Source: Kribbella steppae (GTDB lineage: Bacteria; Actinomycetota; Actinomycetes; Propionibacteriales; Kribbellaceae). From it: 64,000 bases of DNA. The notes under the pieces are model-generated. The model made no database searches and was not told the origin of the DNA. It saw only the letters and a list, made by a program, of their open reading frames with translations. Positions 9,312-17,358 of this stretch are shown piece after piece; the first letter of the stretch is position 1, and each line of letters starts with the position of its first letter. The position numbers were made by a program, and so were the translations under genes. Where the stretch lies: assembly GCF_004342025.1 (NCBI RefSeq), contig NZ_SLWN01000013.1, forward strand, positions 124,001 to 188,000, written 5' to 3'.

Positions 9312-9998
9312 TCAGGCCGCCGCGTGCTGGGCCTGAGGTGCCGGCGCGAGCAAGTCCCGAAGCGCCTTCCGGCCACGGTGCAGCCGGGACATCACCGTTC
9401 CGAGTGGGATGCCGACGAGGCCCGCGATCTCCTTGTAGCTGAAGCCCTCGACATCGGACAGCAGGACGACCTCGCGGTACTTCGCGGACAGCGAGGACAG
9501 CGCCGCTCGAAGCCGCTCGTCCGGGATCGATGCGATCACGGTGGTCTCGGCCGAGACGTGCGCCGTACGCCGCACCACAGCCGGGTTCCGTTCCCAGTCC
9601 TCGTGGACGGCACGGGGCCGGATCTGTGCTTGGCGGAACCCGTTGATGAACACGTTGCGGAGGATTCTCTGCAACCAGGCCGACAGGTTCGTCCCCGGCT
9701 CGAACCGCCCGAAGCCACGGTAAGCACGCAGGTACGTCTCCTGCACCAGATCCTCGGCATCCGCCGGGTTGCGGGTGAGCCGGTAGGCTGCGGCGTAGCA
9801 GCGTGGCAGCAGCGGCAGCGCCTCCGCTTCAAAGCGAGCCTTGAGCTGTTCGGGACACTGGGTTCGCACGCTTTCAGGATTCCGCGGGCGTTCTGTTCTG
9901 TCGTCGCGGCAAGCGGCAACTTCGACCCCCTGCTGGTTGCCACTCGGTGTACCCGCCAGCAGGTAGCCGAGCGAGCGCTGCCGTTGGGAATCGGTCAT
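9312..9998 (-). CDS. ECF RNA polymerase sigma factor (SigR/RpoE-like)
   Basis: The frame gives 228 residues from the ATG at 9998. That ATG overlaps the stop of the upstream AraC-type gene (ATGA), which suggests translational coupling. An internal GTG at 9869 would give 185 residues, closer to the usual size, and starts VRTQCPEQLKARF directly before the domain. Region 2 contains DLVQETYLRAYRGFGRFEPG and LSAWLQRILRNVFINGFR, close to oxidative-stress SigR-like factors. Region 4 contains YREVVLLSDVEGFSYKEIAG and GTVMSRLHRGRKALRDLL. There is no adjacent anti-sigma factor gene such as a zinc-binding RsrA type, which is unusual for SigR proper. Regulation probably comes through the coupled AraC-type regulator. 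Confidence 0.88.
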   Translation of the reverse strand: MTDSQRQRSLGYLLAGTPSGNQQGVEVAACRDDRTERPRNPESVRTQCPEQLKARFEAEALPLLPRCYAAAYRLTRNPADAEDLVQETYLRAYRGFGRFEPGTNLSAWLQRILRNVFINGFRQAQIRPRAVHEDWERNPAVVRRTAHVSAETTVIASIPDERLRAALSSLSAKYREVVLLSDVEGFSYKEIAGLVGIPLGTVMSRLHRGRKALRDLLAPAPQAQHAAA

Positions 9999-11074
9999 GA
10001 TGCGACGCTATGCCGGTCTGCGTCGGCCTGGTGTGCTGTCTGTGCGCAGGTCTCGGTCAGGTGTGCACGGTGCTTGTCCTGGTGCAGTGCGCGCCATTCG
10101 CGCGGTGACATGCCGAAGGCCTCGCGGAAAGTGCGGCTGAAGTGAGTAGGGTCGCCGAAGCCCCAGCCATGCGCGACGGCGGAGATCGTCCGACCGGTCG
10201 CCGCGCTTCTGGCGAGCTCGCGCCGGCACCCCTCCAGCCGACGTACCCGGATCCATTCACCCAGTACGACGCCGGACCGCGACAGTGTCGTGTAGAGGTG
10301 CCGGACAGAGATGTTGTGGGCCCGGGCGATCTTCGTGGCGGTCAGATCGGGATCGGTGAGATGCTGCCGTGCGAACTCCATGATCCGCAGGGCGAGCGTG
10401 TTCTCCATCGGTTCCAGGTCAGGTGCGCCGTCGCCGAGCTGGGAGGCGACGACTGCCCGGATCAGCTCGATCGTCGGAGCCTCGAACACATCCAGGTCCG
10501 CCTCGGTGGCCAGCCGGTGGTCACCGACCAACTGCCGCAGGTACGTCGCCGCGAGGTTCGCGACCGGATTCGGTGAGCCGAGGCACAACCCCGCGACACG
10601 GGTGAGCGCCTCGTCGGTCAGCGCCAGGCCGGGCCTAGGAATGCGTACGGAAAGCTGGTTGTTCCTGTCCAGACTGGTCGACAGGTACGGCTGGCTGCAG
10701 TCGAGCAGGATCAAATCGCCCCGGCTGAGCAGCGTTCGCCGGTTGCCCTGGACGACGGACCGCCGACCGCCCAGCTGTAGCTCGACGACGATGCTCGGCT
10801 TGGAATCGGCCCGGGCCAGTCGTACTGTGCGCCGCACGGTAAACGGCGTCGTCCTGACCATCAGGATCGACAATGTGCCCAGCCTGCGACCGGCACCTCT
10901 CGCGGACACCTCGTCCGGACCAACATGATGCTCGATCTCGACCGGCACCGCGGCGCCGCCGATCGCGTCCCGCAAGAGACGGAGTCGGTCGTCCGGCGGC
11001 ATCTTCGCGGTGTCGAACAACTCGGGCAGCGAGCCGTTCCGGTGGGACGGCACCAGTTCGAGGTCGTGAGCCAT
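9995..11074 (-). CDS. AraC-family transcriptional regulator
   Basis: The start at 11074 is fixed by AGGAGG six bases upstream, giving 359 residues. The N-terminal part (about 1-220) is a beta-rich sensing domain of the type often found in actinobacterial AraC proteins (DLILLDCSQPYLSTS). The C-terminal double helix-turn-helix contains LTATKIARAHNISVRHLYTT and, after it, TISAVAHGWGFGDPTHFSRT and MSPREWR. It should bind DNA in response to an unknown small ligand. The gene ends inside the start codon of the ECF sigma gene, so the two are one transcription unit and the regulator probably works with or controls the sigma factor. Confidence 0.9.
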   Translation of the reverse strand: MAHDLELVPSHRNGSLPELFDTAKMPPDDRLRLLRDAIGGAAVPVEIEHHVGPDEVSARGAGRRLGTLSILMVRTTPFTVRRTVRLARADSKPSIVVELQLGGRRSVVQGNRRTLLSRGDLILLDCSQPYLSTSLDRNNQLSVRIPRPGLALTDEALTRVAGLCLGSPNPVANLAATYLRQLVGDHRLATEADLDVFEAPTIELIRAVVASQLGDGAPDLEPMENTLALRIMEFARQHLTDPDLTATKIARAHNISVRHLYTTLSRSGVVLGEWIRVRRLEGCRRELARSAATGRTISAVAHGWGFGDPTHFSRTFREAFGMSPREWRALHQDKHRAHLTETCAQTAHQADADRHSVAS

Positions 11075-11315
11075 TGCAGCCTCCTGTCGATCATCGCGCC
11101 CATATCTGGGCGGCAAATACGACGCTAGGAGGCCAGGCGCCACTCCGGCATCGGCCATCCGACGCACCGACGACCCAATTGAGCAGAAGCAGTCACCGCG
11201 TTGCGGCGCTATGTCCACGATGCCGCGCATGTGGGACCAGATCAGATTACTTGCTGACGGCAACAGGAGAGGCGCCCCGGCCGAGGTCGGTCCGGGACGC
11301 TTCGTGCCGCAGCAC

Positions 11316-11873
11316 TCAGTCGAGCGGGCGGAGTTCGTCGGCGTACGAGACCGAGGTCCGGCGGAGGACGCCGGATCTGACGGAGTACTGACCCATGCGC
11401 CACAGCGGGGGGCTGTAGGCGTGGACGGTGACGCTGCCCTTCTCGACACCCATCAGGCGATGGATATGGTCAGGGCCGAAGCCGTAGACGTCGCCGGCCT
11501 CCACCTCGGTCTCGATCGACTCGGTGCCGATGGCCAGGTTGTGCTCGACCAGCTTGCCGCGGGCGACCGCGACGGCGCCCGAGGAGACGTCGTGGTCGTG
11601 CCAACCGGTGTCGTTGACCGGCGTCCAGCAGATCAGCCATACATCGACGTTGGCGTCGCGGTGCAGCGAGGCGAAGACACGCTCCTCGTCGGAGTAGGCG
11701 ACCTTGCCCTCCCACAGGTGCGGCTGGGCCGCGATGGACGCGGCGACCTCGGACAGCTCCGTGCGGTCCAGGTCCCGGCCTGGAAGGTCGTCCAGCGACA
11801 GGCGACCGGTCAGCTCCACGAGCCGACCGGCCTGGCGCGCTGGTACGACATCGGTTGCCGGCTGAGCAGTCAC
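11316..11873 (-). CDS. Cysteine dioxygenase-family (cupin) protein
   Basis: The 185-residue protein has the cupin core of thiol dioxygenases. GWHDHDVSSGAVAVARG holds two of the iron-binding histidines near residue 92, and DHIHRLMG holds the third near residue 138. These non-haem Fe(II) enzymes oxidise cysteine or related thiols to sulfinates with O2. The substrate could equally be mercaptopropionate. Translation starts at a GTG at 11873 that overlaps the stop of the upstream small gene (GTGA). A rhodanese domain is sometimes fused or adjacent in this family, but none is visible here. Confidence 0.82.
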   Translation of the reverse strand: MTAQPATDVVPARQAGRLVELTGRLSLDDLPGRDLDRTELSEVAASIAAQPHLWEGKVAYSDEERVFASLHRDANVDVWLICWTPVNDTGWHDHDVSSGAVAVARGKLVEHNLAIGTESIETEVEAGDVYGFGPDHIHRLMGVEKGSVTVHAYSPPLWRMGQYSVRSGVLRRTSVSYADELRPLD

Positions 11874-12139
11874 CGCAGAAATCCCGGACGGCGACGGTCA
11901 CGACTTGCGATCTCCTCGCGGTGCCTGTTCGCCTTTTGGCGAGAGCGCATGACGGCAGCCGTTCCGATGATCAGCAACGGGACATCGTTCGATCTGATCC
12001 ACCCGAAGAAGCTCTTTCCACTGCTTTCGCGTCGCGTTTCCGGCCGGGTCGCGTTCTTCGCTCGGACCGCGTCGATGACGTCCTCGGTCCGCTTCGCGCT
12101 TTCGGTCAGGGTGCTGAGCCGCTCGGAAAACCGCTTCAT
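11870..12139 (-). CDS. Small basic protein with one hydrophobic segment, function unknown
   Basis: The start at 12139 has AGGAG about seven bases upstream, giving 89 residues. The sequence is rich in Arg, Lys, Glu and Ser. It opens MKRFSERLSTLTESAKRTED (probable amphipathic helix) and has one short hydrophobic stretch, DVPLLIIGTAAVM, then a strongly basic tail. It may be a small membrane-associated protein. Its stop overlaps the GTG start of the cysteine-dioxygenase-like gene, so the two are translationally coupled. I do not recognise the family. Confidence 0.6.
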   Translation of the reverse strand: MKRFSERLSTLTESAKRTEDVIDAVRAKNATRPETRRESSGKSFFGWIRSNDVPLLIIGTAAVMRSRQKANRHREEIASRDRRRPGFLR

Positions 12140-12390
12140 GGCGGGCTCCTTTCTCTCTGTGTGGGATGTACCCATCTGTTCGCGTCTGCGCTGAGAACGT
12201 TATGTCTGATCCGGTGGGTGTGACCGGCGCACAGTGCTCAACGTCTCGGCATTTTGCGCACACCGTTATCGAGCACCTCGGCCACGCGTGAATCTCTGCA
12301 CGAAAGCCGGGATGCCGAGCATGATGCGCAGACCAGGCCGGGCCGCGCGCGCGTACGGTCGTAATCTCCACCTGACGACCTGGAGGTCAC

Positions 12391-12810
12391 ATGAGCACCA
12401 CAGACACGAGCGCCGAACAGCACCATCCAGTCGTCCTCGCAGCCATGAACAAACGATCGCAGGACCTCCAACTGCTGATCGCCGACAAGATCACCGCGTT
12501 CGCCGGCTCGATGCCGTTCGTCTACCTCCATGCCGTGGGATTCGCGCTCTGGATGCTCTTCGTCGAGTCCAGTCCTTGGCCGACTCTCACTCTGATCGTC
12601 TCCCTCGAGGCGATCTTCCTGTCCACGTTCGTCATGATCGGACAGAACCGGCAGGCCGCATTCCAGCAGGCCAAGGCGGATCACGACTTCACCGAGCAGG
12701 AGCTGGAACTCAAGGACAACACGAAGCTCACCCGGGAGATTCACACGCTCACCGCCGAGCTGCACAAGCACTTGATCCGGGACACGAGTAGCGAGCAGCC
12801 CCAGCAATAG
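12391..12810 (+). CDS. DUF1003 membrane protein
   Basis: The 139-residue protein matches the DUF1003 pattern: an N-terminal soluble helix, two membrane helices (FVYLHAVGFALWMLFVE and TLIVSLEAIFLSTFVMIG), the conserved MIGQNRQAAFQQAKAD, and an acidic helical C-terminus (KLTREIHTLTAELHKHL). The start is supported by GGAGG at 12381-12385. Function is unknown; such proteins are widespread in actinobacteria, here beside the AI-2E-family permease and BON proteins. Confidence 0.88.
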   Translation: MSTTDTSAEQHHPVVLAAMNKRSQDLQLLIADKITAFAGSMPFVYLHAVGFALWMLFVESSPWPTLTLIVSLEAIFLSTFVMIGQNRQAAFQQAKADHDFTEQELELKDNTKLTREIHTLTAELHKHLIRDTSSEQPQQ

Positions 12811-12857
12811 CCCACCTCATCGATCACGTCGCACCGGAATGGGTGGTGCTCGCGCGT

Positions 12858-14006
12858 TCAGGAGTCCGGGTGGCCTCGCCGTCTGAGGTGGCTTTTTCGG
12901 GGGCCTTGACCTTCGGGGAGAACGAGCACCTTTACGGCAGCCGCTACGGGGATCGCCATGATCGCGCCGGCCAGGCCGAACAGACTGCCGCCGATCAGGG
13001 TGACCAGCAACACCGCAACGGAGGACATGTTGACGGTGCTGCGCAGCACACGCGGTGCGATCAAGTAGTTCTCGGCCTGCTGGTAGAGGATGAAGAAGAG
13101 CAGCACAATGACGGTTCTCGGCCAGATGCCCACGGTGAAGAGCGAGACGACGAGACAGATCGCCGCGGCGAGCGTCGCTCCGATCATCGGGATCAAGTCA
13201 GCGATCGCGACCGCGGCGGCGAGCGGCAGGGCGAACGGAACTCGCACCAGCGTGAGACAGGCAAAGGCCGCCACGCCGGCGATCAGGGAGATGGCGACGT
13301 TGCCGAGCATGTAACCACCGACCTTGTCGACCACGACATCTGTGATCTCAGCGACCCGATCGCGGCGGCCGGGAAACAACCCGGGCAGTCCCTGCCGAAT
13401 GTGCGGGAGGCCCGCCATGAAGTACATCGTGAGGACGAGCACGGTGATGGTGGACGCGGCCGTTCCGATGAACCCGTGGACGAAGCCGACGGCGCCACCG
13501 GCGAGCTTGGCCGGGATCCCGGCTACCAGGGCGCTCAACCGGTTGGTGAGGTCGTACCGGTCGGTGACCTGGCGTACCGCCGTCGACTCGCCGGACAGCC
13601 TGTGGAGGTAGCCGGGAAGGTCGGCGAGGAGCTTGGTGCCCTGGTCGACGATCGCAGGCACGACCGACCACATGAAGCCCGCTACGACCGCCGCGCCGAC
13701 CAGGCAGACGACGGCCACGGCGGTCGAGCGGCGCAGGCCCCGCCTCAGCAGCCACTGCACCGCCGGATCCAGACTTACCGCGAGGAACAGCGCGAAGAGG
13801 ACCAGCACGAGGATGCCGCGTACGGCGTAGAGACTGAATGCGCCGAGCAGCACTGTAAGCACGCCGAGGGTACCTGCGGCCGCCCACCGGAACACCGTGG
13901 CGGATGGTACGGGCGCGATCCCCGGTGGGGTCGTTGCGCGAGTGCCGGCCTCGGCCCGCGACTCGGAGTCGTCACGGTCGTCTCGGTCATCGGCTGCCAC
14001 GGCCAT
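12858..14006 (-). CDS. AI-2E family (UPF0118) transporter/permease
   Basis: The ATG at 14006, with GGAG seven bases upstream, gives 382 residues. After a polar Asp/Arg-rich N-terminus come about eight membrane helices. Typical features include LFALFLAVSLDPAVQWLLRR near the N-terminus, a periplasmic-type linker with AIVDQGTKLLADLPGYL, and the C-terminal GGSLFGLAGAIMAIPVAAAV. The family includes putative autoinducer-2 exporters and Na+/H+ antiporters, so the substrate is not decided. It overlaps no other gene; DUF1003 converges on it from the left and the BON gene diverges on the right. Confidence 0.9.
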   Translation of the reverse strand: MAVAADDRDDRDDSESRAEAGTRATTPPGIAPVPSATVFRWAAAGTLGVLTVLLGAFSLYAVRGILVLVLFALFLAVSLDPAVQWLLRRGLRRSTAVAVVCLVGAAVVAGFMWSVVPAIVDQGTKLLADLPGYLHRLSGESTAVRQVTDRYDLTNRLSALVAGIPAKLAGGAVGFVHGFIGTAASTITVLVLTMYFMAGLPHIRQGLPGLFPGRRDRVAEITDVVVDKVGGYMLGNVAISLIAGVAAFACLTLVRVPFALPLAAAVAIADLIPMIGATLAAAICLVVSLFTVGIWPRTVIVLLFFILYQQAENYLIAPRVLRSTVNMSSVAVLLVTLIGGSLFGLAGAIMAIPVAAAVKVLVLPEGQGPRKSHLRRRGHPDS

Positions 14007-14146
14007 GGCATCTCCAGTCGGTCGCGTCCGGGTCGATCCGCGCGGGTCACGGCAGCCACGATAAGAAATCTGCTCGCCTTTCGAATCACGGAAATCCGTG
14101 GTGGGCAAGCTGATCCGGCCGCTTCGAATCCTGAAGGTGGGTAGTC

Positions 14147-14266
14147 ATGCCGCCGCGCACAACCACTACGGGATCTGGTGATTCGAGCTACCCGCTCCGG
14201 CTCATACGTTCGGTTGCAACCGAGATCCGCACGGTGCGGGTTCGCGACGCATGGGAGTTCAAATGA
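14147..14266 (+). CDS. Possible short upstream reading frame coupled to the BON gene
   Basis: An ATG at 14147 preceded by AAGGTGGG opens 39 codons (MPPRTTTTGSGDSS... ending AWEFK). Its stop TGA overlaps the ATG of the BON protein at 14263 (ATGA). There is no recognisable domain. Codon use is weaker than in neighbouring genes, so it may be a regulatory leader rather than a functional protein. Confidence 0.25.
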   Translation: MPPRTTTTGSGDSSYPLRLIRSVATEIRTVRVRDAWEFK

Positions 14267-14913
14267 CGAATGACGAACTGCAGCTGAACGTTGCCGACGA
14301 ACTGTTCTGGGACCCCAAGGTCGACAGCGAGGCGATCGCGGTGTCAGCCAAGGAAGGCACGGTGACACTGCGCGGAACGGTCGGCAGCTTCCGGCAGAAG
14401 AGGGAGGCCAAGAAGGCGGCCAAGCGCGTCTACGGGGTCGTGTACGTCGACAACGAACTGGAGGTGCGGATCCTCAACGAGCAACGGCGCGACGACGCTG
14501 ACCTACGCGGCGATGTCCTGCAGGCGCTCGTCCTCGACTCGCTCGTACCGAGCACCGTCGATGCCAAGGTCAAGGACGGATTCGTCACCCTCACCGGCTC
14601 CGTGGACTGGCAGTACCAGCGCTCGGAGGCTGCGTTCGTCGCCGGAAACATTCTCGGAGTCATCGGTGTCGAGAACGACATCTTCCTGGAGACCCCGACC
14701 CCTTGGCCCGCCGACGTCGAGGATTCGATCAAGAAGGCCATGCAACGTGACGCCAAGCTCGACGCGGAGAACATCCAGGTCGAGACGGCGAGCGGTACGG
14801 CGACTCTGACCGGAAACGTGCGTTCGTGGGCCGAGCACGACGCGGCGGTCGCCGCGGCCTGGGCTGCTCCGGGCGTGACCGACGTCAACGACCGCCTGAG
14901 CATCTTCTACTGA
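14263..14913 (+). CDS. Triple BON-domain protein, paralogue 1
   Basis: The ATG at 14263 has GGGAG at 14253-14257. The 216-residue protein contains three BON-like repeats, each marked by an alpha helix and a VTLxGxV strand pair: TVTLRGTVGS (about residue 30), FVTLTGSVDWQYQR (about 108) and TATLTGNVRSWAEHD (about 185). No signal peptide is present, so it is cytosolic, unlike periplasmic OsmY. BON domains are thought to bind phospholipid or carbohydrate surfaces and are linked to osmotic and envelope stress. It is closely similar along its whole length to the protein at 26328, indicating duplication within this locus. Confidence 0.9.
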   Translation: MTNDELQLNVADELFWDPKVDSEAIAVSAKEGTVTLRGTVGSFRQKREAKKAAKRVYGVVYVDNELEVRILNEQRRDDADLRGDVLQALVLDSLVPSTVDAKVKDGFVTLTGSVDWQYQRSEAAFVAGNILGVIGVENDIFLETPTPWPADVEDSIKKAMQRDAKLDAENIQVETASGTATLTGNVRSWAEHDAAVAAAWAAPGVTDVNDRLSIFY

Positions 14914-14933
14914 GCACACGCCAAGGCCGGAAG

Positions 14934-14978
14934 CACCCGCGATGGTTCGATCACGGGGGTGTTGATCAATCGCGGGTG
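14934..14978 (+). terminator. Inverted repeat after the BON gene
   Basis: CACCCGCGAT (14934-14943) is repeated inverted as ATCGCGGGTG (14969-14978), 20 bases after the BON stop, with a small TTGATCAA palindrome inside the loop. It is a possible terminator without a T-run, as is common in high-GC actinobacteria. Confidence 0.4.
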
Positions 14979-14995
14979 TTCAGGCCTTCGCAACC

Positions 14996-15030
14996 GCCAT
15001 CTGGCCTGGCTCCACGTCAGGCCGGATGGC
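14996..15030 (+). terminator. Strong stem-loop before the HdeD-like gene
   Basis: A 13-bp stem with one mismatch (GCCATCTGGCCTG paired with CAGGCCGGATGGC) closes a 9-base loop, 27 bases upstream of the AGGAG of the next gene. It may terminate upstream transcription or be a leader hairpin of the membrane-protein gene. Confidence 0.4.
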
Positions 15031-15069
15031 GATGTCCGCCACTGAATTCCTTTGTCTAGGAGCGTTTCC

Positions 15070-15618
15070 ATGTCCATCTCCAATTCATTGCTCTGGCGCG
15101 GGTTGCTGGCGATCGTGATCGGCATCGTGTCGGTGGCGTGGCCCAATGTCACGGTCGGAGCGCTGGTGATCCTGTTCGCCGTGTATGCGTTCATCGCGGC
15201 CGGGTGGGATGCGGTCGCCGCGTTCAGCAGCGACCGCGCCGGACCAGTCCTCGGATGGCTCCTGCTTTCTCTCCTCTCGATCGCCGCAGGGATCGTCGCA
15301 CTGGTGTGGCCGGGCATCACGGCGATTGTGCTGACGGTGTGCGTGGGGGTCTGGGCCGTTGTCACCGGCGTCGTCGAGATGGTGGTGACCTTCCAGGGAA
15401 GCAAGACGGCCGGCGAGCGTGCCCTGTGGATGCTGACCGGACTCGTGTCGGTCGCGTTCGGAGTCGTGCTCTTCATCCGGCCGGACATCGGCGCGCTCTC
15501 GCTGGCCACCGTGTTCGGGTTGTACGCCATCGTCTATGGAGTGTCGGGCGTGGTGTTGTCGATCCACACCCGGAAGGCAGGCGCCGCCGCTCCCCAGACG
15601 GCCACCGCCGCGGCCTGA
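15070..15618 (+). CDS. HdeD-like (DUF308) membrane protein
   Basis: The ATG at 15070 follows AGGAG at 15058-15062 and gives 182 residues. Six hydrophobic helices are arranged as three repeats, each ending with the typical short motif before the next helix: IVSVAWPNVTVGAL, IVALVWPGITAIVL and VVLFIRPDIGALSL. This is the DUF308/HdeD repeat signature. HdeD in enteric bacteria is linked to acid resistance at high density; the role in actinobacteria is unknown. It sits among other envelope-stress-type genes (BON, DUF1003, PRC-barrel). Confidence 0.9.
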   Translation: MSISNSLLWRGLLAIVIGIVSVAWPNVTVGALVILFAVYAFIAAGWDAVAAFSSDRAGPVLGWLLLSLLSIAAGIVALVWPGITAIVLTVCVGVWAVVTGVVEMVVTFQGSKTAGERALWMLTGLVSVAFGVVLFIRPDIGALSLATVFGLYAIVYGVSGVVLSIHTRKAGAAAPQTATAAA

Positions 15619-15727
15619 CGCCGCAGCGGCACACAGGTGGCCCCGCGAGCACCGGGTTCCAACCCGAGGCGGGGTCGGCCTGTGGCTACCCGCCCTACAT
15701 CCCCCTGCGAACATGGAAGGGCAGGCC

Positions 15728-16735
15728 ATGCTCAGTGATGCCAAGCACCGCAAACTGACTGAGATGAAAACGCCGCCGCGCCTGAGTGCCAGGAAGGCCA
15801 CCGCCACTCCCCTGTGCCAGGCCGACGCGGGACGTTCGAGCGGACCGATCTGGGCCTCACTCGAAGCTGAGCTTCTCTCCGCCGCCGCCACTGGTGAGGA
15901 CCTGCACGCGGGACTCACCGAGGTCGCCACGGTCCTGCGACAGCGCAGCGGGGTCGCCGGCGTCGAGTGGTGGCGTGGGACCGGCCACAAGTCCGTGTTC
16001 CACCTGGTGCTCAAGGAAGGATCAGTGGGGCCGAGGACGGCGGTTCCGCTCGGCGCGGCCGGAGCACTCGTGCTTGTCGGTGACGTCTCCGCTCGCCTGA
16101 TCTCAGCCGTCTCCCGCGTCGGACCGGTGCTGCATCACAGGTCGATCGCCGAGCAACTGGCGGACGAGGCCGAGCGCCTAGCGCGACAGAACGAGGCGCT
16201 CGAAGACCTGGTGGCGCTCGTCGCCCATGACGTGAGGTCGAGCCTGCTGTCCGCTCTGGGAGGTGACGGCCCGGGAGAGAACAAGATGCCGGCGCTCGAG
16301 CTCGTCGACTCGATTCTCGAGGCGGTGCGTGCCGACCAATCACCCAGAGGTGTAGCGTCGGTCGCCGACTGCGTACGACTGGCCGCGGCGGATCTCGGCG
16401 GCGTCCCTGCGGATCTCGTGACGAGCGTTGGCGGAGACGTTCCGATGCCACACGCTGCCCTCCGGTTGGTGCTGCGCAACCTGCTCCGAAACGCGGTGGC
16501 CGCCGGCGCCAAGAGGATCCACATCTGGGCTCGCACTCTTGGCGATCGCACCATGCTGATCGTCGACAACGATGGCGCCAAGCTGGGGGCGACGGAATGC
16601 TATGCCACCGGTACTCAGCTCGGTCTCGCTCTGTGTCGTCGGCTTGTTGCGAGGTGCGGTGGAGAGCTCCAACTCAGACCACGTGCCGTCCGCGGAACGC
16701 GCGCCATGCTGGTCTTGAGTGGAGTCTGCGAGTGA
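15728..16735 (+). CDS. Soluble sensor histidine kinase
   Basis: The ATG at 15728, preceded by GGAAGGG, gives 335 residues without membrane helices. The N-terminal part (about 35-140) looks like a degenerate GAF-type sensor. The H-box is LVALVAHDVRSSLLSAL near residue 165. The ATPase part has N-box LVLRNLLRNAVAAGAKRIHI, D-box IVDNDGAKLG and G2-box GTQLGLALCRRLVARCGGEL. The region between H-box and ATPase is shorter than usual. Its stop overlaps the GTG of the response regulator (GTGA), so this is a coupled cytoplasmic two-component pair. The input signal is unknown. Confidence 0.85.
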   Translation: MLSDAKHRKLTEMKTPPRLSARKATATPLCQADAGRSSGPIWASLEAELLSAAATGEDLHAGLTEVATVLRQRSGVAGVEWWRGTGHKSVFHLVLKEGSVGPRTAVPLGAAGALVLVGDVSARLISAVSRVGPVLHHRSIAEQLADEAERLARQNEALEDLVALVAHDVRSSLLSALGGDGPGENKMPALELVDSILEAVRADQSPRGVASVADCVRLAAADLGGVPADLVTSVGGDVPMPHAALRLVLRNLLRNAVAAGAKRIHIWARTLGDRTMLIVDNDGAKLGATECYATGTQLGLALCRRLVARCGGELQLRPRAVRGTRAMLVLSGVCE

Positions 16736-17358
16736 TCCGGGTGCTGCTCGTCGATGACCACCAACTGTTTCGCTCGGGGGTCCGGGCGCGGCTCCGGGAG
16801 GAGGACGGCATCAGCACTGTCGGCGAAGCAGGCACTGCTGGGCGGGCGGTGATCGTGGCTCGTGCGCTGCAGCCCGACGTCGTACTGCTGGATCTGGTGC
16901 TGCCGCGAAAGAGCGGCAGCGAGACCATTCCAGAGCTGTTGAAGGCCGCGCCGTCGATGAAGGTGATCGTCGTCTCGTCCCAGAGCAGACCGAGCTCAGT
17001 ACGCCAAGCAATCGCCGCCGGAGCGCGCGGCTACGTGCTCAAACGAGCCTCCGAAGCCGAACTGATCGACGCCATTCGTCGGGTCGCGACGGGCGAGCGG
17101 TACGTCGACCCCGATCTTGGCGCCCAACTCGCCGGTGCGGACTCCGTGCCGGAGCTCGAACCGCTCTCGAATCGCGAGCTCGATGTCATCCAGTTGCTCG
17201 CCCTCGGCTACACCAACGCGGAGATCGGTGCGAAGCTCTACCTCTCTGTGCGCACCGTGGACACGCACCGGGCACACATCATGCGCAAGCTTCGCCTCGG
17301 CACGCGCGCCGAGCTGGTTCTCTTCGCGCTCGCAAACGGCCTGATCGGAAGCGCGTGA
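16732..17358 (+). CDS. NarL/LuxR-type response regulator
   Basis: The GTG at 16732 overlaps the kinase stop. The 208-residue protein has a receiver (IRVLLVDDHQLF; phospho-acceptor in VVLLDLVLPRKSG; VVSSQSR; LKRASE) and a LuxR helix-turn-helix (LSNRELDVIQLLALGYTNAE, then LSVRTVDTHRAHIMRKL). It is the DNA-binding partner of the kinase encoded just before it. Its stop overlaps a GTG at 17355 that can start the PucR-type gene, making a three-gene coupled unit. Confidence 0.93.
   Translation: MIRVLLVDDHQLFRSGVRARLREEDGISTVGEAGTAGRAVIVARALQPDVVLLDLVLPRKSGSETIPELLKAAPSMKVIVVSSQSRPSSVRQAIAAGARGYVLKRASEAELIDAIRRVATGERYVDPDLGAQLAGADSVPELEPLSNRELDVIQLLALGYTNAEIGAKLYLSVRTVDTHRAHIMRKLRLGTRAELVLFALANGLIGSA

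Noticed and set aside
12843..14144. 433-codon plus-strand frame
   Set aside because: It is antisense to the AI-2E-family permease and consists of Gly/Asp/Arg/Glu/His-rich low-complexity sequence.
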